Positions 51,620-61,457 of a stretch of DNA of 64,000 nucleotides are shown here, one piece after another. The number at the start of each line of letters is the position of its first letter. Within the stretch, counting starts at the first letter, position 1. The stretch spans positions 558,001-622,000 of the forward strand of contig NZ_CP106798.1 in the NCBI RefSeq assembly GCF_025642155.1, written 5' to 3'. This DNA is from Streptomyces sp. HUAS 15-9. GTDB lineage: Bacteria > Actinomycetota > Actinomycetes > Streptomycetales > Streptomycetaceae. The notes beneath the pieces were generated by a model that was not told the DNA's origin, ran no database searches, and saw only the letters and a program-made list of their open reading frames with translations. The translations under genes and the position numbers were made by a program.

Positions 51620-51940
51620 CGGCGCCCCGGTGTCGGCAGGGCCGTCGTGTCCGCCGCCACCGCCGCTCTGCCCGCCCTCATCGCCAACCTGACGCTGGAG
51701 CCGGCGCCGACCAGGGTCAACCTCATCGCCGCCGGCTTCGTCGACACGCCCCTGTCGGCCTCACTCCTGGGCGATGAACTCGAGGCCCGGCGCGCGGAGT
51801 TGCGCGCCACGTTGCCCATCCGTCGGGTCGTCGGGCCGGCGGACGTCGCCGCCCTGGGCGTACACATCATGTGCAACGGCGCGCTCACCGGCGCGACGTA
51901 CGGCATCGACGGCGGACAGCAGCTGCTCCCTCGGCGAGCT
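51620..51940 (+). pseudogene. C-terminal remnant of a short-chain dehydrogenase
   Basis: Plus-strand frame reads AATAALPALIANLTLEPAPTRVNLIAAGFVDTPL and ends ALTGATYGIDGGQQLLP, the C-terminal half of an SDR. The Rossmann N-terminus is missing and the reading frame runs on past its natural end into the methyltransferase gene. Abuts the DadA remnant at about 51,600. Confidence 0.7.
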
Positions 51941-51974
51941 CCCCTCGGCACACATGGCGACGGACGCCGTTCGG

Positions 51975-52703
51975 CTACGGCTTCTGCCACACAGAGACAT
52001 GTGCTCTGCTGTCCGCCGTGAACGGCGCCGCCGTCCAGTCCGCGAACCGCTCGGTCAGTTCGAGTCCCGCGAGCCGGGCCATCAGGTCCAGCTCGGAGGG
52101 CCAGACGAACCGGTGGTGGGAGTGAAAGATCTCGGCCCGGCCGTCGCTGATCCGATAGTGGTGGGAGACCAGGCGCTGGTTCACCAAGTCGTAGGTGTCG
52201 AAGCCGACATGGTGCTCACCGACGTGGAACGGCCGGGCGGTCTCCCCCGGCGGCAGCCGCTGCAGATCCGGCACACCCACCTCGATCACGAAGCGGCCAC
52301 CGGGGCGCAGATGGCGAGCGGCGTTGCGGAAGCAGGCGACCTGTTCGTCCTGCGTGAGCAGATTCCCGATGGTGTTGTAGACGAGGTAGACGAGGCTGAA
52401 CTCGCCCGGCACCCGCACGTCGGCCATGTCCCCCGGCGTCACCGGGATGCCGTCCCCGCCGGGCTTGCGGCGCAACTCCCGCACCATGGGCTCGGACAGC
52501 TCGATCCCGGTGACGGACACGCCCCGCTCCCGCAGCGGCAGCGCGACCCGGCCCGTCCCGATCGCGAACTCCAGCGCCGGACCGCCCTCGGCACGCCGGG
52601 CGAGGAATTCGACCGTCGGCCCCAGCACCTCCGGCAAGAACATGTACGCCGACGAAGTGTCGTACGTCCGGGCCACTTGCTCGGTCCACACGTCCTGTTC
52701 CAT
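51975..52703 (-). CDS. Class I SAM-dependent methyltransferase
   Basis: 242 residues from ATG 52703; a GTG at 52721 would add six. Motif I reads ALEFAIGTGRVALPL, motif II VTGIELSEPMV, and VYLVYNTIGNLLTQDEQ follows. A small-molecule methyltransferase of unknown substrate. No ribosome site is obvious at either start. Confidence 0.85.
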   Translation of the reverse strand: MEQDVWTEQVARTYDTSSAYMFLPEVLGPTVEFLARRAEGGPALEFAIGTGRVALPLRERGVSVTGIELSEPMVRELRRKPGGDGIPVTPGDMADVRVPGEFSLVYLVYNTIGNLLTQDEQVACFRNAARHLRPGGRFVIEVGVPDLQRLPPGETARPFHVGEHHVGFDTYDLVNQRLVSHHYRISDGRAEIFHSHHRFVWPSELDLMARLAGLELTERFADWTAAPFTADSRAHVSVWQKP

Positions 52704-52796
52704 GACGCAACACGCTGACACGCCGACGGGTGCACCGCCAACGAATTACGTGTACGAATGACGTCTCCACCGCCCAAGTCGCCCGGCGCACCGGCC

Positions 52797-53351
52797 TCAC
52801 AGGCTCAACGTGATGGCAGCGGCAACACCTCCCAGGCCGAGGGCGAACGCGGCCTCGCCCCAACCGCCCGTGCCCCACGGCAGGAACCGGTCGACGGCGA
52901 GCCGGCCCGGTCCGATGGCCGCGACGGCCAGGGCGACCACGGTGATGCAGACGTTGTACTCCACGCCGCCGTCCGTCTCCCACAGACCGTGGGCGCCGGT
53001 GACGGTCACCATGGCGTTGATCATCACGCCTATCAGCGCCGCGGACGCCAGTGGAGTGAGCAGTCCGAGCGCCAGGCCGAGGCCACCGAGGAGTTCGGAC
53101 AGGCCGGCCATCAGGGCGAAGAACTTTCCCGGGCGGTAGCCGAGGCCGGCGAACGCCTGACCGACGGCCGTAAGACCATGTCCTCCGAAGATCCCGAACA
53201 GTTTCTGCGCGCCGTGCGCGGCCATCAGCAGTCCAATAGTCATTCTGATGAGCAAAAGGCCCCAGTCGGCAGCGGACGACGTCGCTGCGGCGGTCACGTC
53301 TTCGTCCTCCGTGGGGCTCGAAGGACGACGCAAGATGTGCTTCACATGCAT
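52797..53351 (-). CDS. DoxX-family membrane protein
   Basis: 184 residues, four membrane helices. Family pattern LLLIRMTIGLLMAAHGAQKLFGIFGG, then GYRPGKFFALMAGLSELLGGLGLALGLLTPLA. DoxX proteins act in thiosulphate or quinone chemistry or in redox stress; the specific role is unknown. Divergent from the AfsR-like regulator. Confidence 0.88.
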   Translation of the reverse strand: MHVKHILRRPSSPTEDEDVTAAATSSAADWGLLLIRMTIGLLMAAHGAQKLFGIFGGHGLTAVGQAFAGLGYRPGKFFALMAGLSELLGGLGLALGLLTPLASAALIGVMINAMVTVTGAHGLWETDGGVEYNVCITVVALAVAAIGPGRLAVDRFLPWGTGGWGEAAFALGLGGVAAAITLSL

Positions 53352-53571
53352 GGCGATGCTCCGGTAACAACGCCGGAAAGGGCGTTACCCCCAGCTCGGA
53401 CGGACGCCGAGGCACCGGTCGGCGGTGAGCCCCGCGCGGCACCGCGGGGCGCGGACCACCCCTGCCGATCCTTCCGCACCGGCCATGATCATGCATCTGG
53501 GCGGGTGTGGGGGCATGCCGTTCCACGAGTCCCGGATCCGGTCCGGCGGTAGCCTGCTCGTGAGGGCAGCC

Positions 53572-56500
53572 ATGGCCGATGAGGTACGCATCCGGCTCCT
53601 CGGCGGCTTCGCTGTGGCGGTCGGGGGCCGCCCGGTCGCCGCCGGGGCGTGGCGGCTGCGCAAGGCCCGGAGCCTGCTGAAGCTGCTGTGTCTGTCACCG
53701 GGCCACCGGATGCACCGGGAGCGGCTCTACGACCTGCTGTGGCCGGATCTCGACGGGACGGCCGCGTCGAACAATCTGCACCAGGTGCTGTACGCCGTGC
53801 GGCGCGCGCTGGCCTCCGCGGGGGCGCCGGGCGATGTCGTCGTGCTCCGCGACGACATGGTGGTCCTGGCCCCCGACGGCGGTGTACGGATCGACCTCGA
53901 CGAATGCGACGAGGCGGCCCGGCGGGCCTCGTCCGGCGGCGCCGCCGCGGACTATCGTGCCGCGCTCGCCCTGGCCGAGCCCGGGCTGCTGCCCGAGGAC
54001 CGTTACGAGCCCTGGGCGGGCGAGGCGGCCGAGGCACTGGAGGCCCGGCGGACCGCCCTCAGGCTGGGACTGGGCGAGGCGCTCGAGCGCGATCACCGCA
54101 CGGCCGAGGCGATCGACGTACTGCGGGCCCTGGTCGCCGAGGAGCCTCTGCACGAGCCCGGCCACCGGGCACTGATGCGGGTCCTGGCCGATGCCGGGCG
54201 CCGCCGGGAGGCACTGGCCGACTACGAGTGTCTGCGGGACGCGCTCCAGCATGACACGGGCGCCGATCCCGACCCGCAGACGCGCGGCCTTTTCCGTGGG
54301 CTGCTGGCCGACTCCGTCGAGGCCCGGGAACACCGGCCGCCGGAGCCTCCACGGCTCCATCTGCCGGCTCCGGCGACCGCCCTCATCGGCCGGGAGCGCG
54401 AGATGGCCGAGGTGGAGCAGTTGCTCGGACGGAGCCGGCTGCTCACCCTCACGGGGGCCGGGGGCTGCGGCAAGACCCGGCTCGCCCTCGCTGTGGCGGC
54501 CCGCCGGGGCGCCGGCTTCCGGGACGGTGCCTGGTTCGTGGACCTCGCCGGGCTGACGGAGACGCATCTCGTCCCCGAGGCGGTCGCCGCGGCCCTGGGC
54601 CTGCAACTTCCGCCGTCCGGCGTGGGCCGCGACGCGCTGCTCGCACAGCTGGGCGGCCGGGAGATGCTGCTGGTGCTGGACAACTGCGAGCACCTGATCG
54701 ACGCATGCGCGACGCTGGCCTCGGAGATCATGGCCCACTGTCCGGGCGTCTTCGTACTCGCGACCAGTCGTGAGCCGCTGCGCAGCTACGGGGAACGTAC
54801 CTTCAGGGTGCCCTCGCTGGGGCTGCCGGATCCGCACCAGGTGCCGCCCGTGGAGGAACTGGGCCGTTTCGCGTCGGTACGGCTGTTCGTGGAGCGGGCT
54901 GCCGACGCGGTCCCCGGATTCCGGCTGACCCCGCAGAACGCGGAGGCCGTCGCGCAGATCTGTTTCCGGCTCGACGGGATGCCCCTGGCCCTGGAGCTCG
55001 CGGCGGCTCGGGTGCATGTGCTGGCCCCACGCCAGATCGCGGAACGGCTCGACGACGCCCTGGCCCTGCTCGGCCGGGGCAGCAGGCGCGGCGCGACCCG
55101 GCAGGAGACCCTGCTGGCCACCCTGGAGTGGAGCCACCGGCTGCTCGACGACGAGGAACAGTGCCTGTTCCGCCGGCTGGCGGTCTTCGCGGGCGGGTTC
55201 TCCCTGGCCGCGGCGGAGGAGGTGTGCGCCGACGGCGCCCACGACATGCCGGTGCTGGACCTCCTCGGCAGGCTGGCCGACAAGTCCCTGGTGTGGGTGG
55301 AGCCCCGGCAGGACGAGGTCCGCTACCGGCTGCTGGAGACGATCCGGCAGTACGCCACAGGGCGCCTGCGGGCCGCCGGGGAACTGATGGCGACCGAGGC
55401 CCGGCACCGGCGCTTCTACCTGGCACTCGCCGAGGCGCAGGACCGCGAGCCGCCCACCGGAGTCACGGGGGCCACGGCGCTGGAGCTGGAGGCCGACTAC
55501 GACAATCTCCGCGCCGCCCTGCGCTCCTTCCTGCGCCACGAACCGGACAGCGCGCTGCGCATGGCCGTCGCCCTGCGCATGTTCTGGCCAGAGCGCGGGC
55601 GCCTCGCCGAGGGCCGCCGTTGGCTGGAGGACACCCTGGCCGCCGCGCCGGAGCCCACCCCGCAGCGGGCCCGGGCCCTGATGGGGCGGGCCGTGCTGGC
55701 GATCCGCCTCGGGGACGCCTCCTGCCTGGAGGACATCGCCGAGCAGATCGTCGAGATCCAGCAGCGGTGGCCGGACCCGGCGGCGCTCGCACGCGCTCAC
55801 TGCCAGCAGGCGATCCTGCTCTGGATGTGCGGCGCGTGGGACGGCGCCCGCATTGCCCTCGACCGGGCCGGCACGCTCGCCCGCGAGGCGGGCGCCCCCT
55901 CCGTCCTCGCCGTCGCCGCGCATCTGGAGGGCGTCTGGGCCGTCTGCCGTGGTGCGGGCACGGTGGCCCGCGAGGCCTGCGGGGAGGGTCTGCGGCTGCT
56001 GGACGACGTCGAAGCGAGGGCCGGTCGGTTCTTCCCGGTCATGACCCCCGGATACGCGGTCACGGACGACGCGGCGGGACAGGTCACGGTGCTCTTCGAG
56101 GAAACGGTCCTGGCCGGCCGCGTGGTCGGCCCGTCCCGGGCCCGCGGCTACCTCCTGGCGAATCTCGCCTGGGCGAACCGGCTGGAGGGCGACACCGGCG
56201 CGTCCATCGCTGCCGCCGAGCGCAGTGCCGACTGCTTCCGTACGCTCGCCGACCCGCACGGGGAATCCCTGGCCCTCAACGCTCTGGGCAACATCCACCG
56301 AAGCCGGGGCGATTACGACGCGGCAAGGAAGTTCCTCGACGCGGCACTCGCGATCAGACGCCGGCTCGGCGACCGCCGGGAGGAAGGCATCACCCTCGGC
56401 TGCCTCGGGCTGCTCCAGCTCGCCGACGGGGACACCGAAGGCGCGCGGGCGACCATCGCGCATGTCCTCGCGGGCTTCGAGGAGACCGACGACATCCCCG

Positions 56501-56799
56501 GCACCACCAACAGCCTGCTCCATCTCGCGCACGTGGCCCGGAGCGCCGGTGACACGACACGGGCCCGCACCCTGCTGACCCGCGCCCAGGACCTGGAACA
56601 CGTCGCCGGTTCGACCTCCGCCAGCGCCTGGGTCCACCTCATGCTGGCGCAACTCCTTCGGCAGACGGGCGACCACGACGCCGCCGAGACGGCCGCCGTC
56701 CGGGCCGCCGACCTGTTCACACGCCTCGGCGACACCCGAGGCCCGGCCATCCAGCGGCGCACGCTGTCACCGGCGCCCACCGGGCAAAGCGGCTGCTGA
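53572..56799 (+). CDS. AfsR/SARP-type regulator with NB-ARC ATPase and TPR repeats
   Basis: 1,075 residues from ATG 53572 (GAGGG 5 nt upstream). N-terminal OmpR-like winged helix (VRIRLLGGFAVAVGGRPV, LCLSPGHRMHRERLYDLLWPDL), BTAD domain to about 250, an NB-ARC/AAA module with Walker A LTGAGGCGKTRLAL and LLVLDNCEHLID, then TPR repeats (ALNALGNIHRSRGDYDAARKFLDAAL). No C-terminal LuxR domain. Probably activates the flavin oxidoreductase gene directly downstream on the same strand. Confidence 0.9.
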   Translation: MADEVRIRLLGGFAVAVGGRPVAAGAWRLRKARSLLKLLCLSPGHRMHRERLYDLLWPDLDGTAASNNLHQVLYAVRRALASAGAPGDVVVLRDDMVVLAPDGGVRIDLDECDEAARRASSGGAAADYRAALALAEPGLLPEDRYEPWAGEAAEALEARRTALRLGLGEALERDHRTAEAIDVLRALVAEEPLHEPGHRALMRVLADAGRRREALADYECLRDALQHDTGADPDPQTRGLFRGLLADSVEAREHRPPEPPRLHLPAPATALIGREREMAEVEQLLGRSRLLTLTGAGGCGKTRLALAVAARRGAGFRDGAWFVDLAGLTETHLVPEAVAAALGLQLPPSGVGRDALLAQLGGREMLLVLDNCEHLIDACATLASEIMAHCPGVFVLATSREPLRSYGERTFRVPSLGLPDPHQVPPVEELGRFASVRLFVERAADAVPGFRLTPQNAEAVAQICFRLDGMPLALELAAARVHVLAPRQIAERLDDALALLGRGSRRGATRQETLLATLEWSHRLLDDEEQCLFRRLAVFAGGFSLAAAEEVCADGAHDMPVLDLLGRLADKSLVWVEPRQDEVRYRLLETIRQYATGRLRAAGELMATEARHRRFYLALAEAQDREPPTGVTGATALELEADYDNLRAALRSFLRHEPDSALRMAVALRMFWPERGRLAEGRRWLEDTLAAAPEPTPQRARALMGRAVLAIRLGDASCLEDIAEQIVEIQQRWPDPAALARAHCQQAILLWMCGAWDGARIALDRAGTLAREAGAPSVLAVAAHLEGVWAVCRGAGTVAREACGEGLRLLDDVEARAGRFFPVMTPGYAVTDDAAGQVTVLFEETVLAGRVVGPSRARGYLLANLAWANRLEGDTGASIAAAERSADCFRTLADPHGESLALNALGNIHRSRGDYDAARKFLDAALAIRRRLGDRREEGITLGCLGLLQLADGDTEGARATIAHVLAGFEETDDIPGTTNSLLHLAHVARSAGDTTRARTLLTRAQDLEHVAGSTSASAWVHLMLAQLLRQTGDHDAAETAAVRAADLFTRLGDTRGPAIQRRTLSPAPTGQSGC

Positions 56800-56905
56800 G
56801 TGGATGCTAAGAGCCGCTGCCTACGGTCCTGAGTACAGGTTCAAGCACTCACGCTCACACCTACTCACACGCACAACCACTCGCACTCGTACCAAGGAGC
56901 CGACC

Positions 56906-58324
56906 ATGTCGATCGACACGGCAAAGGGCGTCCTGGGGGACGCCACCGTCGCCGAACTGGAAGCATGCCTGCGCGGCAGCGTCGTCCGCCCCGGCGACGA
57001 CGACTACGACCGGGCCCGCGCCGTCTGGAACGCGGCCCACGACAAACACCCGGCACTGATCGTGCGCTGCGCGGGGACCGCGGACGTGATGCGCGCCGTC
57101 GAATTCGCCCGCAGCCAGGACCTGCTGGTCGCCGTGCGCGGCGGCTCCCACAGCATCGCCGGGTTCTCGACCTGCGAGGACGGCATCGTCATCGACGTGT
57201 CGCCGATGAAGGGCGCCATCGTCGATCCCGTACGCCGCCGGGTGCTCGCCCAGGCAGGCCTGACCTGGGGCGACCTCGACCATGAGACGCAGGCCTTCGG
57301 CCTGGCCGTCACCGGCGGCCTGATCTCCACGACCGGTATCTCCGGCTTCACGCTCGGCGGCGGCGTGGGCTGGCTCCTGCGCCGCCACGGACTGACCTCC
57401 GACAATCTGACGGCGGCCGAGGTCGTCACCGCGGACGGCAGCGTGGTGCGCGCGGACGAGCGGGAGCACCCCGAGCTCTTCTGGGCCCTGCGGGGCGGCG
57501 GCGGCAACTTCGGCGTCGTGACCTCGCTCGAGTACCGACTGCACCCGGTCGGACCCCAGGTCCTGGCAGGCCTGATCTTCTATCCCCTCGATCAGGCCCG
57601 GCAGGTCGTCACGGGCTGGCGCGAGCTGACCGCAAGCATGCCCGACGACCTGACGACGCTGATCAACCTGACCACGGCACCCCCGCTGCCCTTCCTGCCC
57701 CCGGAGGTCCACGGCACCCGCATCGCGGTGCTGGCCGGGATGTACGCGGGCGACCCCGCGGCCGGTGAGGCGGCCGTCGCTCCGCTGCGGAGGCTGGGGA
57801 CACCCATCGCCGACGTCATGGGCCCCATGCCGTACACGGCCATGCAGACACTGCTCGACCCGCTGTGGACGGCAGGTGCCCACAACTACTTCACGTCGGC
57901 GTTCATCGAGCCCTCCGACGCCGCGCTCGACGCCGTACTGCGCCGCCATCTGACGACGCCCACGCCCGCCAGCGAAGTGCATCTGCACCAACTGGGCGGT
58001 GCTTTCGCCCGGGTGCCCGCCGAGTCCACGGCGTTCAGCCAGCGGGACCCGAGCATGCTGTGCAACGTGGTCGCACGTTCCCCCGACGCGACGGACTTCG
58101 ACTCGCATGTCACATGGGCCCGCAATACCCGCGAGGAGATCGCACGCCACGGACGCGGAACGATGTACGTCAACTTCACCGGCGACGGCGCCGAGGACAA
58201 GGTGCGCGCCTCGTATCCGGACGCGGTCCACGAACGGCTCGTGCGGGTCAAGGACACCTACGATCCCACGAACCTGTTCCGCCTGAACCAGAACATCCGC
58301 CCCTCGGTGGGCAGTCGGAGCTGA
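56906..58324 (+). CDS. BBE-type FAD-linked oxidoreductase
   Basis: 472 residues. FAD-binding PCMH domain with VAVRGGSHSIAGF (histidine for covalent FAD linkage) and GFTLGGGVGWLLRRHGLTSDNL. The position usually holding the second covalent cysteine reads TGISGF, so only one covalent bond is predicted. C-terminal BBE motif YDPTNLFRLNQNI. AAGGAG precedes the ATG at 56906. It follows the AfsR-like regulator by 106 bp. Such enzymes oxidise sugars, alkaloids or polyketides. Confidence 0.9.
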   Translation: MSIDTAKGVLGDATVAELEACLRGSVVRPGDDDYDRARAVWNAAHDKHPALIVRCAGTADVMRAVEFARSQDLLVAVRGGSHSIAGFSTCEDGIVIDVSPMKGAIVDPVRRRVLAQAGLTWGDLDHETQAFGLAVTGGLISTTGISGFTLGGGVGWLLRRHGLTSDNLTAAEVVTADGSVVRADEREHPELFWALRGGGGNFGVVTSLEYRLHPVGPQVLAGLIFYPLDQARQVVTGWRELTASMPDDLTTLINLTTAPPLPFLPPEVHGTRIAVLAGMYAGDPAAGEAAVAPLRRLGTPIADVMGPMPYTAMQTLLDPLWTAGAHNYFTSAFIEPSDAALDAVLRRHLTTPTPASEVHLHQLGGAFARVPAESTAFSQRDPSMLCNVVARSPDATDFDSHVTWARNTREEIARHGRGTMYVNFTGDGAEDKVRASYPDAVHERLVRVKDTYDPTNLFRLNQNIRPSVGSRS

Positions 58325-58337
58325 ATGTCACGCCCCG

Positions 58338-58679
58338 TCACTGTCCCATCATCATCATGGTACAGGTGACCGTGGTCTTCCCGTTGGGAGTCTTGACGAC
58401 CCACTTGCTCCCACTGAGGCCGCCGAGGTCGAACCGCCCCATCTTGCTCGTGGAGACGGTGCCCGAGGAGGAACCCGAGTAGGTAACCTTGGTGCCACCG
58501 GGGAATCCCACGCCCCAGACGTGATACTTGCCGTTCGACTCCTTTTCCACATGACATGCCGCGCGGGACGTGGCGCCGGGCGCGACACCGGTGGAGGCGT
58601 GTACGGCGGCCGCGGGGCCCACCGCGAGCGCGGGGGCGACGAGGAAGGCGAGTGCTGCGAGACGAGTCCGGTTCATCAT
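58338..58679 (-). CDS. Small secreted protein of unknown function
   Basis: 113 residues. Signal peptide MMNRTRLAALAFLVAPALAV with a cleavage near AAAVHAS. The mature part is Gly/Ser/Thr-rich with two cysteines (AACHVE, TVTCTM) that could pair, and ends MMMMGQ. Predicted beta-rich. No family recognised. Convergent with the oxidoreductase. Confidence 0.65.
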   Translation of the reverse strand: MMNRTRLAALAFLVAPALAVGPAAAVHASTGVAPGATSRAACHVEKESNGKYHVWGVGFPGGTKVTYSGSSSGTVSTSKMGRFDLGGLSGSKWVVKTPNGKTTVTCTMMMMGQ

Positions 58680-58948
58680 TCAACCTGCTTTGGGTGCTGT
58701 CGACGCGACCGGTGGGACGTGACGGCTCCGTCACCCGCGGCAGCGGTCGCAGAGAACACCGAGGGCGGAATCCTCGCTCCATCACGCCGTGCGCGTATCA
58801 CCCCACATGGACGACGCATGCCGTTCGCTTCCCGAGGCATTTTGTGAGGTCCGATACGGCTCCCATCGTATCGTCCAGCATGTCGCGCAGCATCTCGCGG
58901 ATCAGAAGAACACGGCGTCAGAAGAACCAAGGTGGCTGTCAGACAAGG

Positions 58949-59890
58949 TCATTCACCGCTTCCCCGGTCCGGCCTCTCGTAGGTCATGAACCAGTGGCTG
59001 TCGAAGTAGCGAGCGGTCGAGCAGGGGTGCGACGGGTCGGTGAGCAGGCGGTGGACGAACTCGGCGGTGGAGCCGTCGAAGCGGTCCCACTCGCAGTGGG
59101 CGTCATCGGCGACCAGGATGGGCCAGCAGTCGGGGTCGGCGCCCTCGGTGACCCAGTAGAACGACGTCCTCTGCTCGGTTCTCGCCCACTGCAGCAATCC
59201 ACCGGAGGCCGGATACACGCGGTACGGATCCCACGGGCCGTATCCGTCGGAGTCGGCGGCCCGAGCCCAGAACTCGTTGAACTCGGCGATGTCGAGGCCC
59301 CCCGGGACCCCGCCGGGCAGCAGGAGACTGAGGTAGCCGTCGAAGGCACCGCCCCCGAACCGCTCCACCAACTCTTTGTAGTCTCCTGGCAGCACGGTTC
59401 CCAGCCGTGTCTCGGCCGTGGACCAGTCGACCGGGTCGATCCGTTCCGGAGACCATCCGGTGACGGCCACGACACGGTCCACCCAGGAAGCATCCTCCGG
59501 CAGCTCCGGCAGCCCGTCCGGCAGCGCGATGACCCGCCCGGCGACCAGCACGACAGGCCGCACATCCACGCCGGCCCGGACCGTCCCGCAGCCGATCCAG
59601 CGGTCGGCGTATGTCCACACGCGCATCGAGACGAGTCGGTCCCCGAAGGGGGCCAGTAGGGATGCTCCGGCTCGTTCGCTCGACGTGGGATCCACATGTC
59701 CGTCCGCTGCCAAGGTGCGTGACCGCGCGTAACGGCCGCTGAGTATCTCGCCGAAGGCGGCCGGGTCGATGTCCTCGTCCGCCGTCAGGCACATGTGCCC
59801 CGTCGCATGACCGACCTGGTCGCACACCAGGTCCTGTCCGCCCCGCGCCACCAGCAGGTGAACGGCCGCGAGCAACTCCTGTTCGTCCAT
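58949..59890 (-). CDS. SMI1/KNR4 (SUKH) family protein
   Basis: 313 residues from ATG 59890. The SUKH core starts at about 165: DWSTAETRLGTVLPGDYKELVERFGGGAFDGYLSLLLPG, then FNEFWARAAD. The N-terminal 150 residues look like a separate domain (ELLAAVHLLVARGGQDLV). SUKH proteins are frequently immunity factors against polymorphic toxins, but no toxin gene is visible here. Confidence 0.8.
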   Translation of the reverse strand: MDEQELLAAVHLLVARGGQDLVCDQVGHATGHMCLTADEDIDPAAFGEILSGRYARSRTLAADGHVDPTSSERAGASLLAPFGDRLVSMRVWTYADRWIGCGTVRAGVDVRPVVLVAGRVIALPDGLPELPEDASWVDRVVAVTGWSPERIDPVDWSTAETRLGTVLPGDYKELVERFGGGAFDGYLSLLLPGGVPGGLDIAEFNEFWARAADSDGYGPWDPYRVYPASGGLLQWARTEQRTSFYWVTEGADPDCWPILVADDAHCEWDRFDGSTAEFVHRLLTDPSHPCSTARYFDSHWFMTYERPDRGSGE

Positions 59891-60076
59891 GGCCAGGCAG
59901 TGAAGCACACAGCACCGACACCGAAGCCCGAGCCCTCGGCTGCCCACGAGCACCTAAAGAAACGGCGTCTTCCGGAACCCGCCGCATACGGAGCCCCTCT
60001 GCAGAAGTGACGCTGCGCAGCGCCCGCGTCCTCGGCCGTCCCGACGCCGAAGGCGGGTGGACAGGAAGGACGGATC

Positions 60077-61306
60077 GTGCGGAACCGGGAGACGGCGGAG
60101 GCCGTGCCCAGGGACGGGGCGCGGATCGGCCGGATCGGGCGCTATCCGGTGCGGTGGCACAACGTGCTGCTGACCGTCTGGACGGCCGTGTGGTTCGTCG
60201 TGGCCGAACGCCATGGAGGCGTGTCCTGGCACTATCTGAGAACCGGCCAGCAACTGCTGTTCAACCAGGTGCCCGGCGGCGGCCTCGCGCTCTACGCCAA
60301 CCACCCCGAACTGCAGATCGGCCCGGTCAGCTTCCTGGTCGCCGGGCTGTTCGCACCGTTCCCCGCCGACATGGGCGAGAAACTCGCCGACGCCTTCATG
60401 TCGGGCCTCGGCCTGTACCTGCTGGTGATGGTCGGGCGAGCCGCCGCCGACCACTACCGCGGCACCGGACTCAACCACAAGCGCCTCCAGCAGCGCGTGC
60501 TGATCGCCGGCGCGGCCTTCATCCCCATGTGGGTGGAGGTCTCGGTGCGATTCGCCCACCTCGACGACGTCCTCGCGCTGTTCTTCACCGCGCTCGCCGT
60601 GCGCGCGCTGGTCCGCGGCAAGGCCACCGCCGTGGGCGTGTTCCTGGCGCTGGCGGTCGACTCCAAGCCCTGGGCGGTCGGCTTCCTGCCCCTCCTTCTG
60701 GCGCTGCCGCGCCCCACGCGGCTGCGCGCCACCGCATGGGCCCTCGGCCTGGTGGCCGTGGCCTGGCTCCCCTTCTACCTCAGCCACATGGAGACCCTGG
60801 CCGCGGCCCGCTTCACCATCCCCAACCAGCCCGCGTCGTCCCTGCGCTGGTTCGGTGTGTACGACACCGCCACCCCCTGGTGGGACCGTCCCGCCCAGAT
60901 GGCCCTCGGCCTGACCCTGGGCGCGCTGGCCGTGCGCCGGGACCGCTGGCCGGCGGTCGTCCTGCTCGCCGCCGACGCCCGCATCGTCCTGGACCCCAGC
61001 GTGTACACGTACTACAACGCCTCGGTCCTCCTGGGCACCCTGATCTGGGACTCGATCGGCCAACGCCGGCTGGTCCCCTGGGTCAGCTGGATCGCCCTCA
61101 TCTCGCTGTACGGCAGCGCCCTGCTGATCCCCTCCGCCCCCACCCGCGGCCTCATCCGTCTCGCCTTCGCGGTGGGCTCCGCCGCGTACGTCCTGTGGTG
61201 GCCCCAGCGCAGACCCCGGGGCAAGCGGGGCGGCAGGCGGTCACAGGATCCGCCGACGATCCCAGCGGCGGTCACCCATGACTGCCTCCCCGGGCACGCA
61301 CGGTGA
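60077..61306 (+). CDS. Polytopic membrane protein, GT87-like
   Basis: 409 residues from GTG 60077 (AAGGA upstream). Nine or ten hydrophobic helices. Features of integral-membrane glycosyltransferases of the GT-C class (FAHLDDVLALFFTALAVRAL, LALAVDSKPWAVGFLPLLL), with acidic loop residues in HLDD, but no definitive motif. Could add mannose or arabinose to lipid-linked glycans. Isolated gene. Confidence 0.6.
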   Translation: MRNRETAEAVPRDGARIGRIGRYPVRWHNVLLTVWTAVWFVVAERHGGVSWHYLRTGQQLLFNQVPGGGLALYANHPELQIGPVSFLVAGLFAPFPADMGEKLADAFMSGLGLYLLVMVGRAAADHYRGTGLNHKRLQQRVLIAGAAFIPMWVEVSVRFAHLDDVLALFFTALAVRALVRGKATAVGVFLALAVDSKPWAVGFLPLLLALPRPTRLRATAWALGLVAVAWLPFYLSHMETLAAARFTIPNQPASSLRWFGVYDTATPWWDRPAQMALGLTLGALAVRRDRWPAVVLLAADARIVLDPSVYTYYNASVLLGTLIWDSIGQRRLVPWVSWIALISLYGSALLIPSAPTRGLIRLAFAVGSAAYVLWWPQRRPRGKRGGRRSQDPPTIPAAVTHDCLPGHAR

Positions 61307-61457
61307 GGTCCTGGTTCTCCTCGAACTCCCGCTCGGAGAACAGCCGCTGCACGGCGAGGTCGACAACAAGCCGCGCGGCACGAGCCGGCGGTAAACTACC
61401 TGGGTGCCCGGGATGTCATGCGGCCGTGAACACCACCGACCTCGGTGAGGTGGAGCG

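Noticed and set aside
61272..61393. Minus-strand coding-like tail (VVDLAVQRLFSEREFEENQDL) before the lpd gene
   Set aside because: Only about 40 codons, no start, overlaps the end of the membrane-protein gene; kept out as a possible relic too weak to call.
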